Assembly (NCBI GenBank): GCA_011089965.1
Contig: JAANAU010000010.1
Span: 1-64,000, forward strand
Reading direction: 5' to 3'
Length of the DNA stretch: 64,000 nt
DNA from: Magnetococcales bacterium
GTDB lineage: Bacteria; Pseudomonadota; Magnetococcia; Magnetococcales; Magnetaquicoccaceae
In this document: positions 44,609 to 53,716 of the stretch, in pieces
Layout: every line of letters starts with the position of its first letter
How positions within the stretch are numbered: the first letter of the stretch is position 1
The notes under the pieces: model-generated
Databases searched by the model: none
Seen by the model: the letters and a program-made list of their open reading frames with translations, nothing else
Told to the model about the DNA's origin: nothing
Position numbers and translations under genes: made by a program

Positions 44609-44657
44609 GCCGTTCCAGATACGTATTGATTGTCAACCAAGGAGTAATAATACTCCA

Positions 44658-44852
44658 TGATCAGGGGTCCAGGGGGGTTACCCCCCTGGTGGGGTCCAGG
44701 GGTGAAACCCCTGGGACTTTAATCTTTTAAATCTTTTAAATCTTTTAAATCTTTTAAACGAAAAAATTTAATAATTATTTTTTTTAAAAACATTAAAACA
44801 TTAAAATCCTGGGGGATGAATCCCCCAGACCCCCTCTTTTTTTTCAATACTT
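44658..44852 (-). repeat. Composite intergenic repeat, copy 6 (type I, inverted)
   Basis: On the minus strand: A-run and GAGGGGGT, palindrome (44810-44829), A/T spacer with four units of TTTAAAAGAT (44722-44757), hairpin CCAGGGGTTTCACCCCTGG and hairpin CCAGGGGGGTAACCCCCCTGG. It lies inside the Mla operon, between mlaE and mlaF, and ends 12 bp before the mlaF start. Confidence 0.92.
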
Positions 44853-44864
44853 GGATACCTGTGA

Positions 44865-45608
44865 ATGGCTCAGGCATCACCAAAAAGCCTCTTTGACATG
44901 GTCGGCGGCGTGCTGCCCATGGAAGAGAGCAGCCCAAGCAACCTGACGGTTTTGCCTGGTGAGATCTGGGTGGTGACCGGACCTGCGGGCAGCGGCAAAT
45001 CGACTCTGTTCAAGGTGATGGCCGGGCTGATCCAATCCCTGGACGGGGAACTGCACCTGTTTGGCCACGACCTGCGCCAAATCTCCCCGCGTCGACTGCT
45101 GCGCCTGCGGCGTCGCCTGGGCGTGATGCTGGAAAAAGATGGATTGGTGCCATCCTGGACCGTGCATGAGTGCCTGGAACTCCCCTGGCGCTACCATCAG
45201 GGATTGCCCACCCAAACCCTGGATGCCCGGTTGATCGGCATCATGGAACAATATGGCGAAGAGCCGGAACTGCTGGGACGGGTGGTGGCCACCCTGACTT
45301 TGGAACAGCAGATCCGCATGGGATTGCTGCGCGCCATGCAGATGGAACCTGAACTGCTGCTGATCGATAACGATCTGGTCTGCTCTTTGTTGCCGGGCTA
45401 TTTCCAGGTCTCGTTTGCCCGACGCCTGCAAGAGCACCAATGCGCCCTGGTGGTGCGCGCCATGCCCGGCATCTATGCCATTCTGCCCAAAGAGGCCGTG
45501 CAGGTGGCCGTGGTCTGGAAAGGGACAATCGTGGCCACCGGCACCCGCGAAACGCTGCGACGCCATGCCGACCCCTTGGTCAGAAAACATGTGGAGCGAT
45601 TTGGATGA
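44865..45608 (+). CDS. mlaF: MlaF-like ABC ATPase with degenerate catalytic motifs
   Basis: 247-residue nucleotide-binding subunit placed between mlaE and mlaD. Walker A is normal (G39-PAGSGKST), but the signature is LTLEQQ (144-149) instead of LSGGQ and the Walker B end is IDND (167-170) where a catalytic glutamate is expected, so ATP hydrolysis may be weak or absent. The rest follows the family (LRRRLGVMLEKDGLVPSWTVHECLELPWR). The identification rests partly on its neighbours. The stop overlaps mlaD (ATGA). Confidence 0.75.
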   Translation: MAQASPKSLFDMVGGVLPMEESSPSNLTVLPGEIWVVTGPAGSGKSTLFKVMAGLIQSLDGELHLFGHDLRQISPRRLLRLRRRLGVMLEKDGLVPSWTVHECLELPWRYHQGLPTQTLDARLIGIMEQYGEEPELLGRVVATLTLEQQIRMGLLRAMQMEPELLLIDNDLVCSLLPGYFQVSFARRLQEHQCALVVRAMPGIYAILPKEAVQVAVVWKGTIVATGTRETLRRHADPLVRKHVERFG

Positions 45609-46594
45609 CCCTGCCAACTCACAATAATCCCATGAGTTCACGCCGGGACCGTGACCGAAGCTTCAAACGCTCGGTCAGCCTGTTTTTTTTGTTCTCCATG
45701 CTGTTGGTATTGGGAACCATCTGGCTGGGCAATACCCCGATCAACCCCTTTGAGAACAAATACCGGCTTTATTTCATCACCAGCCATGTTCTGGGGATCC
45801 AGATCGAAACCCCGGTCTCTTTGGCCGGGATCCTGATCGGCAAGGTGGAGAATATGGAGTTCTCCAAAGACAACAATATCCGGGTCACCCTGCGTCTGCT
45901 CAAACGATATCAGGAGCGGATCCGGGGGGACTCGCACATCACCTTCACGCAACCCATGGTGGGCAATCCATCACTGGATATCTCATTGGGATCCGCCGAT
46001 CAGCCGATATTGAAGGATGGAGATCTCCTGCCGCTGGAACGAACCCAGGAGATCAGCGCATTTCTGGACCGTTTGACCCCGATTCTGGAGAGTGTGGATC
46101 GCATCATGACCCATGTGGCCATCCTCACCGGTCAATGGGTGGATCCGAAGCAGCCGTTCCAGGAGAGCTTGCGTCACGTGGCCCAATTGACCGGTCAGAG
46201 TGCACGATTGATGGCCAGGCTGGAAACCGAACTGCCCGAGACCGTCGCCAGCGTGCGTCAAACAGTGCAACAGGCCGAAGGAGTGCTGGTGGAGACACGC
46301 AAAGGGGTGCGGGCCGTGCCCCCGGTGTTGGGCAAGGCCGAAGGGGTGCTGATGACCGTGCAAGAGATGGCCACCCATCTGGCAATGGTGAGCCGCCAAC
46401 TGGAACAGTTGGCACCCAAGATGCCGGGCCTGGTGCAACAAAGCCGCGATGCCATGCAGGAGGCTGAAAAGCTGATGCGCAATGTCAACCATTCGATTCT
46501 GTTCGACGATCCCCAACAGAGGATCACACGGGAGCGTCATCCGTCGGCTGTATCCCCGCGCGCGTTGCCACTCTCCGTGCCCAAAGTGCCTTGA
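45605..46594 (+). CDS. mlaD: MlaD-like MCE domain protein
   Basis: Periplasmic substrate-binding ring subunit of the Mla system, 329 residues. One membrane anchor (SVSLFFLFSMLLVLGTIWLG, about 21-40) and an MCE domain (YRLYFITSHVLGIQIETPVSLAGILIGKVENMEF), followed by a helical tail of about 150 residues rich in heptads (TVQQAEGVL..., MATHLAMVSRQLEQLAPKMP) that could form a tunnel or coiled coil. ATG at 45605 overlaps mlaF; an alternative start lies at 45632. Confidence 0.85.
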   Translation: MTLPTHNNPMSSRRDRDRSFKRSVSLFFLFSMLLVLGTIWLGNTPINPFENKYRLYFITSHVLGIQIETPVSLAGILIGKVENMEFSKDNNIRVTLRLLKRYQERIRGDSHITFTQPMVGNPSLDISLGSADQPILKDGDLLPLERTQEISAFLDRLTPILESVDRIMTHVAILTGQWVDPKQPFQESLRHVAQLTGQSARLMARLETELPETVASVRQTVQQAEGVLVETRKGVRAVPPVLGKAEGVLMTVQEMATHLAMVSRQLEQLAPKMPGLVQQSRDAMQEAEKLMRNVNHSILFDDPQQRITRERHPSAVSPRALPLSVPKVP

Positions 46595-46605
46595 GGAGAA
46601 CCGTG

Positions 46606-47463
46606 ATGCGTACCTGGACAGCCTGGCTGTTGGCATGCACGCTGGCGGGCTGTCTCTCCCGCTCGGGTCCGGAGCGCCCACCCTTGCAGGCGCAGGGGCT
46701 GCTGAGTCAGGAAAAGGCGCGTGCCCTGTGGCACGCCTGCAAGGTGGGTCAATCGGTGCAGGAGAGCGAACACACCCTGTATCTGGCCCAGTTGCGGGAT
46801 GATCGGACAGCCATGGCCACAGCTCTGCTGGAGCTGGGTCATGGACATCTGGCCCTGGGTGAGTTGACCCTGGCCTTTGAACGTTACATGCAGGCCGAAG
46901 GGCGTTTCCTGCGCTTGCAGGATGAATATGGGCTGTTCCAGGTGGCTGTGGGTCAGGCCCGCCTGCTGCTGGCCCAGGGCCGTCATGCGCAGGCCGAGGC
47001 GCGGTTCGAGAGTCTGTTGAGCCGGGTGGCGTTTGTGCCGGAGGAAAAAGAGGCGTGGCGTGCCACGCTGTACAATGGCCTGGCCATGGCCAGACGCGGT
47101 GCAGGTGCGTATCGGTTGGCACTGGAGGATCTGAACCAGGCGGAACAGTGGGCAGCAGCGGGTGGCGTGCGTCTGGAGCTGGCCAGTGTGTGGATGAATC
47201 GCGCCCGGATCCATTGGGATCAGAAGCAGCATCAGGCTGCCCGCGAGGCGGTCCATCGTGCCCTGGCCTTGGATCGGGAGTTGGAAAACGTGCCCGGGAC
47301 TGCTGCGGATCTGGTCATGCTGGCAGCCATTGCCGAAGCGGAAGGTCAGATGCGTGAGACCAGAGAGTTGTTGCAGCAGGCGGCGGATCTGTTTGACTAC
47401 TGCGGTTTGAGTGCCCAGCACGCGGCAACCCTGATGCGTGTCAGACAGTTGATCGGTCCGTAA
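46606..47463 (+). CDS. TPR-type lipoprotein
   Basis: 285-residue protein with a lipoprotein signal (WLLACTLAGC, lipidated cysteine near residue 16) followed by helical pairs of TPR type, for example ALLELGHGHLALGELTLAFERYMQAEGRF and AREAVHRALALDRELENVPG. It follows mlaD after 11 bp, with GAGGAGAA before the ATG at 46606, so it is part of the same operon and may be its outer-membrane-side partner. No more specific family is recognisable. Confidence 0.7.
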   Translation: MRTWTAWLLACTLAGCLSRSGPERPPLQAQGLLSQEKARALWHACKVGQSVQESEHTLYLAQLRDDRTAMATALLELGHGHLALGELTLAFERYMQAEGRFLRLQDEYGLFQVAVGQARLLLAQGRHAQAEARFESLLSRVAFVPEEKEAWRATLYNGLAMARRGAGAYRLALEDLNQAEQWAAAGGVRLELASVWMNRARIHWDQKQHQAAREAVHRALALDRELENVPGTAADLVMLAAIAEAEGQMRETRELLQQAADLFDYCGLSAQHAATLMRVRQLIGP

Positions 47464-47511
47464 CCCGGGGGAGAACCGGGTCACGGACCGGATCGAGGAG
47501 GAAAACGTGCG

Positions 47512-49281
47512 TCAGTGGGCCTTGGCCATGGCACCTGCACTGCCTTTCTGGAAGGCATGCAACTTCTGGTCCGCCTCTTGTTGGCTGGCAAACGGACCCA
47601 CCATCACATGGGTGTACTCCTTGCCTTCAATGGAGGAGACCTTGGTGTAGGAGGCAATCCCCTGCTCGGTCAATCGTCTGCGCATCTGATTGGCACTCTC
47701 CGGGGTGGTGAATGAACCGGCAATGGCCACATATTCGGCACTGCGCGGCTTGCTGGCCGTCTCTTTGGCAGGCACGGCCTTGGCTGTGACCGTCACGCTC
47801 TTGACCGGAGCTGCCGGGGTGGCCTTGGCCACAACGGCCTCCTTCTCCTTGGCCGGAGCCGGAGCCTTGACCGGAGCTGCCTTGGCAGTGGTGGTCTCTT
47901 TCTCTTTGGTGGGCGTGGCACTCTTGGCTGCTGTCGCGGCCTTGGGCGCGCTCTGCTCCTTTTCTGCCACTGGTGCAGCCTTGGCTGTGACCACGGCCTT
48001 GGCCGGAGCCGCCTTGTTGACCGCCGTCTCCTTGGCAACACTCTCCTTGACCGCAGAAGAGGAGGCGGGTTTGGCCACAGTCACAGGCGATTTGCCACTT
48101 TTGGCAGCCTGGGGATTGGCTTCCGGCATGGTGACATAACGTGCCTCAATCCCGGTGCGTGCCTTGATTGTGGCCACTGCCTGAGTGGCGATCTCCACGT
48201 TGGCAAAAGGACCGGTCAACAGGTGATGCACCGCATGGTTGTTGACCAGGCTCTTGCGCAACCGTACCGGAATTCCGGCATCGGTCAGTTTCTTCTGAAT
48301 TTTTTCTGCCCCTTGCGCATTGGCGTACGAACCGGCGGTCACCAGGAAGAGTCCGTCCGGCTGGGCCGACGGGAAACCGCTCTTGGCATCGGCATGGGTG
48401 GTCGCCGTGGCTTTGGCTTCCGATTTGACTGCCGGAGCTGCCTTGGCTTCGGTTTTGGCTTCGGTTTTGGCTTCTGCCTTGATCGGAGCCGGGGCCGGTT
48501 TGGGATCGATCAACGGTTGGGCCAGCATGGGCGGCCTGGGGGCGCTGATCGGGGCCACTTTGGCTTCGCTCTTGGGCTGGGCCGTGACCTTGGTGGCAAC
48601 ATCGGCAGTCGGTTGTGACTCTGCCTTGGCCTTGATCACCGGGACCAACTCATCGTGCTCTTTTTTGGCTTCTGCCTGACCCGGTTCATCCAGGGGGTCC
48701 AGCTCGGCACTGACCGCATCATCCATCAGTTCGATGGCGGGAATGGCGCCACCCTTGGAGTGCATATCCGGTGTTGCCCCCCCTTTTTTCTCATCGATTT
48801 TGGCCGTGTTGGCTGCCAACGGTGCATGCGTCGGCGTGGCCGCAGCCAGATTCATCTGGGTCGGAGCAGGCAGGGTGATCGGCTCGAAACGGGTGGTGGT
48901 CTGGGCCTGATCCTTGTTGGGGGTCAAGGCTGCTGTCGTGGCCTCTCCGTGCAGAGCGCGGATCTCCACCTTGTTCGGAGCGGGTGCAGCGGGTTGTGCC
49001 AGATTGGTGGCCATCACCCCCTTGTCCTGGGCTGCCGAAGCCATGGGTTTGATTTCCGGGGTCTGGGTTGCGGGCGCTGTGGCCTGCTGCCAGACCATGA
49101 TGGTGACCACCCCACCCACGACTGCAGCGATCAGTGCCTCGGAGAGATGTTTGCCAATCCGTTTCCGGCGTTGCATGGCCGCAGCACGGCGTTGACCCTC
49201 GGTGGGGCTGGTGAAGAGATCGGGTTTGCCTTGAGGGGCATCTTGACGGTTTGGTTCCAACTCGGTAGGGGCGCCGGTCAC
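47512..49281 (-). CDS. SPOR-domain membrane protein with Ala/Lys-rich linker
   Basis: 589-residue protein of the FtsN/DamX kind. A short cytoplasmic part with basic residues is followed by one membrane helix (ALIAAVVGGVVTIMVW, about 51-66) and a long Ala-, Lys- and Pro-rich periplasmic region. Two SPOR domains are visible: about 345-420 (LFLVTAGSYANAQGAEKIQKKLTDAGI) and the C-terminal 80 residues (YVAIAGSFTTPESANQMRRRLTEQGI, GPFASQQEADQKL). GTG at 49281 is supported by AAAGGAG upstream. It likely binds septal peptidoglycan. Confidence 0.85.
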   Translation of the reverse strand: MTGAPTELEPNRQDAPQGKPDLFTSPTEGQRRAAAMQRRKRIGKHLSEALIAAVVGGVVTIMVWQQATAPATQTPEIKPMASAAQDKGVMATNLAQPAAPAPNKVEIRALHGEATTAALTPNKDQAQTTTRFEPITLPAPTQMNLAAATPTHAPLAANTAKIDEKKGGATPDMHSKGGAIPAIELMDDAVSAELDPLDEPGQAEAKKEHDELVPVIKAKAESQPTADVATKVTAQPKSEAKVAPISAPRPPMLAQPLIDPKPAPAPIKAEAKTEAKTEAKAAPAVKSEAKATATTHADAKSGFPSAQPDGLFLVTAGSYANAQGAEKIQKKLTDAGIPVRLRKSLVNNHAVHHLLTGPFANVEIATQAVATIKARTGIEARYVTMPEANPQAAKSGKSPVTVAKPASSSAVKESVAKETAVNKAAPAKAVVTAKAAPVAEKEQSAPKAATAAKSATPTKEKETTTAKAAPVKAPAPAKEKEAVVAKATPAAPVKSVTVTAKAVPAKETASKPRSAEYVAIAGSFTTPESANQMRRRLTEQGIASYTKVSSIEGKEYTHVMVGPFASQQEADQKLHAFQKGSAGAMAKAH

Positions 49282-49427
49282 AGGGGTTCTCCTTTGCACA
49301 GTAGTCAAACAGTTGCCGTTCCGAAATCGGGAGCGGCGGTTGGGATGTGCAGAGGTTCTGAGCAAATTGTGTGCCGTTTGTGATTGACGATAGCCAGAAA
49401 CCTGAAAAGTGTAACAATGACGTTTGA

Positions 49428-50573
49428 TTAAGGGATCTCAGGCAGATGATGACGGGGAACGCGCATGCCGAATCGACAGATCACCTCATAGGGAATGGTC
49501 GCACTCCAGTCGGCCATCTCTTCAATGCCGATAAAGCCGTCGCCATCTGCGCCCAGGAGCGTCACCCGGCTGCCGGTGACGGCTTGCGGGATGTCGGTGA
49601 CATCGACCAGGGTCAGATCCATGGAGATGCGACCCACGACCGGTGCGCGCTGGCCATGTGTCAAAATTTGTGCATGCCCCTTGAGGATCCGGGGATAGCC
49701 ATCCGCATACCCCACGGGCAGCAGCGCGATGCGGGAGGGGCGTTGGGTGACATATTCATGACCATAGCCCAAAGGGGTTCCGGATGGAACCTGACGGATC
49801 GACAGGACATGGGTGATCCAGCGCACCACCGGGCGCAATCCATCCATTTGTGCGGTGCGGTAGGGATGGAACGGGGAGGCACCATACAGCATGATGCCCG
49901 GGCGCACCCAGGAGAGACGGGCCTCGGGATAGGCAAGCAGCCCGGCGCTGTTGGCACAGGAGAGCTGCAACGCTGCACCGCGTACACCCAGGGAGGCATG
50001 AGCCTGATGAAACCGTTGCAGCTGGTTTCGGGTTGCGGTTTGGCCTGCCGCCTCATCGGCCCAGGCAAAGTGGGAGAGCAACGAATGGACACGGATGCCT
50101 GGCAAACGGTCCAATTCGGTCATCACCGGGTGGAGTTGTTCAGCGTCAAAACCGATCCGCCCCATGCCTGTGTCGATTTTGACATGGACAATCAGGGGCG
50201 GGTCTTGAGGGCCACGCAACCGGCTCAAACGGTGTGCCGCCTCCAGATCAAAGATCACCGGCTCCAGATCGAGTGCCACCACCTGCTGTTCCAGCCCGGG
50301 AATGAATCCGGAGAGCAACACGATGGGCTGGTCAATGCCCGCTGCCCGCAGCGGGATGGCCTCTTCGGTCATGGCCACACAGAATCCCCGGGCGCCGGCC
50401 CGGGCAAGCGTCCTGGCTATCGGTACCGCGCCAAGACCATAACCATTGGCCTTGATGGCTGGATAGATGGCGCAATCCGGTCCAACCGTGCGTTGGACCA
50501 CCTGAAAATTATGGACAATGGCGGACAGATCGATCTCCAGCCAGGTGGGTCGTCCGGGTGGGTGACGCATCAT
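49428..50573 (-). CDS. alr: Alanine racemase
   Basis: PLP enzyme making D-alanine for peptidoglycan. The 381-residue product has the PLP lysine in YPAIKANGYGLGAVPIA, the HVKIDTGMGRIGF block, SNSAGL-like SCANSAGLLAYP, RPGIMLYGASP and the second catalytic tyrosine in LGYGHEYV. ATG at 50573 overlaps the dnaB stop (ATGA), a coupling also known from other Proteobacteria. Confidence 0.96.
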   Translation of the reverse strand: MMRHPPGRPTWLEIDLSAIVHNFQVVQRTVGPDCAIYPAIKANGYGLGAVPIARTLARAGARGFCVAMTEEAIPLRAAGIDQPIVLLSGFIPGLEQQVVALDLEPVIFDLEAAHRLSRLRGPQDPPLIVHVKIDTGMGRIGFDAEQLHPVMTELDRLPGIRVHSLLSHFAWADEAAGQTATRNQLQRFHQAHASLGVRGAALQLSCANSAGLLAYPEARLSWVRPGIMLYGASPFHPYRTAQMDGLRPVVRWITHVLSIRQVPSGTPLGYGHEYVTQRPSRIALLPVGYADGYPRILKGHAQILTHGQRAPVVGRISMDLTLVDVTDIPQAVTGSRVTLLGADGDGFIGIEEMADWSATIPYEVICRFGMRVPRHHLPEIP

Positions 50574-52030
50574 CCTTTGCCCCCGTGTTCGTTCAGATAG
50601 TCTGTCGTGGCATGGTTTTCAAAACGGGTGAACTGTTTCTGGAAGGTGAGCCGGACCGTGCCAATGGGACCGTTGCGCTGTTTGGCCACGATCAATTCCG
50701 CCAGACCAGCCAGGGAGGGGTCATTCTCCTTGTAGACCTCTTCGCGATAGACGAACAGCACAATATCCGCATCCTGTTCGATGGAGCCGGACTCGCGGAG
50801 ATCGGACAGGATCGGTCGCTTGTTGGGGCGTTCTTCCACTTTGCGGGAGAGCTGGGACAAGGCCAGAACCGGGATGTCCAGCTCCTTGGCCAGCCCTTTG
50901 AGACCACGGCTGATCTGGGAGATCTCCTGCACCCGGTTCTCCTGGTCGTTGTCTCCTTGCATCAATTGCAGATAGTCCACAACCAGCAGTTGGATCCCCT
51001 TTTCCCGTTTCAGGCGTCTGGCCTTGGCACGCAGGGACATGATGGACAAGGCCGGAGAGTCGTCGATGTAGATCGGGGCCTGGGACAACTCCTGGGCAGC
51101 GTGGACCAGTTTGTGATAATCCTCGTCACGGATCCGTCCGGTGCGCAATCCCTGGGCGTCGATGCGCGCCGTGGAGGCGAGCAGACGGGTGGCCAACTGC
51201 TCCTTGGACATTTCCAGGGAAAAGACCGCCACCGGAACCTGGTGGTGCAGGGCTGCGTTGGAAGCCATGTTCATCACCAGTGTGGTCTTGCCCATGGCCG
51301 GACGACCTGCCAGGATCAACAGATCCGATTTCTGGAGTCCGGAAAGCAGGCGATCCAGATCGGTAAAGCTGGTGGGAACACCGGTCACCAGCTCCTGACG
51401 GGACATCAGCCGTTCGAGCCGTTCAAAAATGGGAGGCAGAATCGCTTTGATGGGCGTATAATTGGAGCGACGACGGGCACGGTTTTCGCCCACCGAGAAG
51501 ATGCGCTGTTCGGCACTGTCCAGAAGCTCTTCCACCGTGAACTGAGAGTCCCGATAGACCTCGTCGGCAATGGAAGAGGCGGCCTGTACCAGACTGCGCA
51601 AGGTGGCCTTGTCCCGGACCATCATGGCATAGGATTTGGCATTGGCCGTGGCGGGAACCGTGTCCATCAGGCGGGCGAAATAGCCGCTGCCACCGACGGT
51701 TTGGAGTTCATTGTGCTGTTCCAGATACTCCTTGAGCAACACCGGATCTGCCGGATCGCCCCGATCCAGCAAGGTCAGCATGGCCTGATAGGTGACCCGG
51801 TGGGCACCGACATAAAAATCCTCGGGGATCAGGATGTCCGTGACCTGATCCATCACCGTGTTGTCCAGCAGGATGGCTCCGAGAACCGATTGTTCGGCTT
51901 CGTGGGCATAACTGGGACGACGCGCCGGGCTGGTCGTTGGGGCTGTGGGGGTCAGAGGGGGATCGGGCAGGGGGGGATCGTCAATCACACGGCTCTCCGG
52001 TGGCGGCAGCATGGATGGGGACACAGTCAA
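50570..52030 (-). CDS. dnaB: Replicative DNA helicase DnaB
   Basis: Hexameric 5'-3' helicase of 486 residues. N-terminal primase-interacting domain starts with YAHEAEQSVLGAILLDN (about 41-57); the RecA-like domain has Walker A LILAGRPAMGKTTL, the H1a/H3 segments FSLEMSKEQLATRLL and LLVVDYLQLMQG, and RDLRESGSIEQDADIV-type motif (here SDLRESGSIEQDADIVLF). The first 35 residues are a Pro/Ser-rich tail. The start is uncertain: TTG at 52030 or ATG at 52012. It is transcribed with alr. Confidence 0.96.
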   Translation of the reverse strand: MTVSPSMLPPPESRVIDDPPLPDPPLTPTAPTTSPARRPSYAHEAEQSVLGAILLDNTVMDQVTDILIPEDFYVGAHRVTYQAMLTLLDRGDPADPVLLKEYLEQHNELQTVGGSGYFARLMDTVPATANAKSYAMMVRDKATLRSLVQAASSIADEVYRDSQFTVEELLDSAEQRIFSVGENRARRRSNYTPIKAILPPIFERLERLMSRQELVTGVPTSFTDLDRLLSGLQKSDLLILAGRPAMGKTTLVMNMASNAALHHQVPVAVFSLEMSKEQLATRLLASTARIDAQGLRTGRIRDEDYHKLVHAAQELSQAPIYIDDSPALSIMSLRAKARRLKREKGIQLLVVDYLQLMQGDNDQENRVQEISQISRGLKGLAKELDIPVLALSQLSRKVEERPNKRPILSDLRESGSIEQDADIVLFVYREEVYKENDPSLAGLAELIVAKQRNGPIGTVRLTFQKQFTRFENHATTDYLNEHGGKG

Positions 52031-52084
52031 GAAAGGGATCTCATGTTACCATTTTGGAGCGGTTCAGAATAGGCAGCGCGTCTC

Positions 52085-52786
52085 ATGGATAAAAAACTCA
52101 CGCACAACGGTCTGCATCATGGTCATCGTCAACGGTTGCGACGCCGCTTCCTGGAGGAGGGATTGGAAGGGTTTGAGGACCATCAGGTTCTGGAGCTGTT
52201 GCTGTTCAACGTTCTGCCCCGTCAGGACACCAATGCCCTGGCCCATTTGCTGATCAAACGGTTTGGAGGCTTTTCCGCCGCTCTGGAGGCGGATCCGACC
52301 GATCTGGCAGCCATCCCGGGAGTGGGGGAGGTGGCAGCCTCGTTTCTGTCTTTGATCCCGGCTTTGACCCGTCGTTATCTTGAGGATCAGGTGCGCCGGG
52401 ACAAGCCGGCCCTCAATGATCCGGACAAGGCCACGGCCTATGTGTTGGCGCTGTTGGCCGGACGTACCGAGGAGGTGTTTTATGTGCTGTGTCTGGATCA
52501 GCGTGCCCGTTTGTTGTTTCCGGCCTTGTTGACGCGGGGTACGGTGAATGAAGCCCATGTGCATCCGCGTCAGGTGGTGGAGGTGGCCTTGCGTCACAAG
52601 GCGGTTGAGGTGATATTGGCGCACAATCATCCGTCGGGCAACATGCATCCGTCAGCTGCGGATCGTCATTTGACCAGGATCTTGCTGAATGCCCTGACGC
52701 CGATTGGGATTCGGTTGGCAGATCATTTGATCGCGTCTGGTGATCGCTGTTTGAGCATGGCCCGGGAGGGGATGCTTGGCGTATGA
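52085..52786 (+). CDS. radC: RadC-like JAB domain protein
   Basis: 233-residue protein of the RadC/YeeS family. N-terminal helix-hairpin-helix-like region (ALEADPTDLAAIPGVGEVAASFL) and the C-terminal JAB/MPN domain with the metal-binding HNHPSG motif and the SAADRHLTR continuation. Despite the name, a role in DNA repair is not established for this family. Divergent from dnaB. Confidence 0.92.
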   Translation: MDKKLTHNGLHHGHRQRLRRRFLEEGLEGFEDHQVLELLLFNVLPRQDTNALAHLLIKRFGGFSAALEADPTDLAAIPGVGEVAASFLSLIPALTRRYLEDQVRRDKPALNDPDKATAYVLALLAGRTEEVFYVLCLDQRARLLFPALLTRGTVNEAHVHPRQVVEVALRHKAVEVILAHNHPSGNMHPSAADRHLTRILLNALTPIGIRLADHLIASGDRCLSMAREGMLGV

Positions 52787-52896
52787 ACCGGATGGGGCGG
52801 ATGGTTTTTTTTGGTTGCAACCGGTAAGAATTGCACGGATCATGGATAACGATGGGTTGGTGTGTTGTCACATGGCCTGAGGGTGTGGGGGTGAAG

Positions 52897-53664
52897 ATGG
52901 CGGATGATCAGAGCGGTGTCTGGAGGGTGCCTGAAGAGATTGAGCGATTGTTGGCGGAAGCGCGCGATTTGAACCTGCGGGATGGTGAAGGGTGGACGCC
53001 GCTCCATCGGACCATTCAGGAGGGGCATGTGGCGTTGGCCGAGCGCCTGCTTGCGGCTGGCGCCGAGGTGAATGTGATGGATCCCCAGCGTTGGACTCCG
53101 TTGCACTGGGTGGCTGTTCGGGGATTTGCTTCGTTGGCCAGGCACCTGGTTGCGCGCGGTGCGGATCCGAATGTGCGCGATCTGGACAAAGAGACCCCAC
53201 TCCATTGGGCAGCCTCCTGGGGTCATCTGGAGACAGCGGAGGTGTTGTTGGATGCCGGGGCTGAGATCGATGCCCGGGATCGGCATGGGGAGACGCCGTT
53301 GTTTCAGGCGTCTCAGGAAGGGGATGTGGCCATGGTTGAGTTGTTGTTGGCTCGGGGGGCGGATGTGGATCATCGCAATGCGGATGGTGGTCCGCCGTTG
53401 CATTGTGCGGTGTTTCACGGTCAGCCCGAGGTGGCCAGGTTGTTGTTGGAGCATGGGGCTGAGATTGATTCCCGCAACAAGTTTGGCAAGACCGCTTTGC
53501 ATTTTGCCGCCATTCGGGGTCGGATCGACGAGGCAGAGTTGTTGTTGGCCCGGGGTGCGGAGATCAACGCTCAGGATTTGACCGGGCGCACGCCGTTATT
53601 GGCAGCGCGTGAAAATCGCCGGCCTGAGATGGAGGCGTTTTTGCAGGGTTATGGTGGTCGGTGA
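52897..53664 (+). CDS. Ankyrin-repeat protein
   Basis: 255 residues consisting almost wholly of ankyrin repeats: six complete units and a partial seventh, starting about residue 30, each with the TPLHxAxxxGHxexaelLLxxGAxvnarD pattern (for example ETPLHWAASWGHLETAEVLLDAGAEIDARD). No signal peptide or enzymatic domain. Such proteins mediate protein contacts; the partner is unknown. ATG at 52897 was preferred because the upstream in-frame part does not form a repeat. Confidence 0.9.
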   Translation: MADDQSGVWRVPEEIERLLAEARDLNLRDGEGWTPLHRTIQEGHVALAERLLAAGAEVNVMDPQRWTPLHWVAVRGFASLARHLVARGADPNVRDLDKETPLHWAASWGHLETAEVLLDAGAEIDARDRHGETPLFQASQEGDVAMVELLLARGADVDHRNADGGPPLHCAVFHGQPEVARLLLEHGAEIDSRNKFGKTALHFAAIRGRIDEAELLLARGAEINAQDLTGRTPLLAARENRRPEMEAFLQGYGGR

Positions 53665-53673
53665 TGGGATGTT

Positions 53674-53697
53674 GATCAGGGGATGGTTCCCCTGATC
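53674..53697. terminator. Bidirectional terminator-like hairpin
   Basis: GATCAGGGG (53674-53682) pairs perfectly with CCCCTGATC (53689-53697) around a 6-base loop between the convergent ankyrin and DedA genes. It lacks a T-run on either side. Confidence 0.55.
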
Positions 53698-53716
53698 TGG
53701 GTGGATCGGATCGGGT

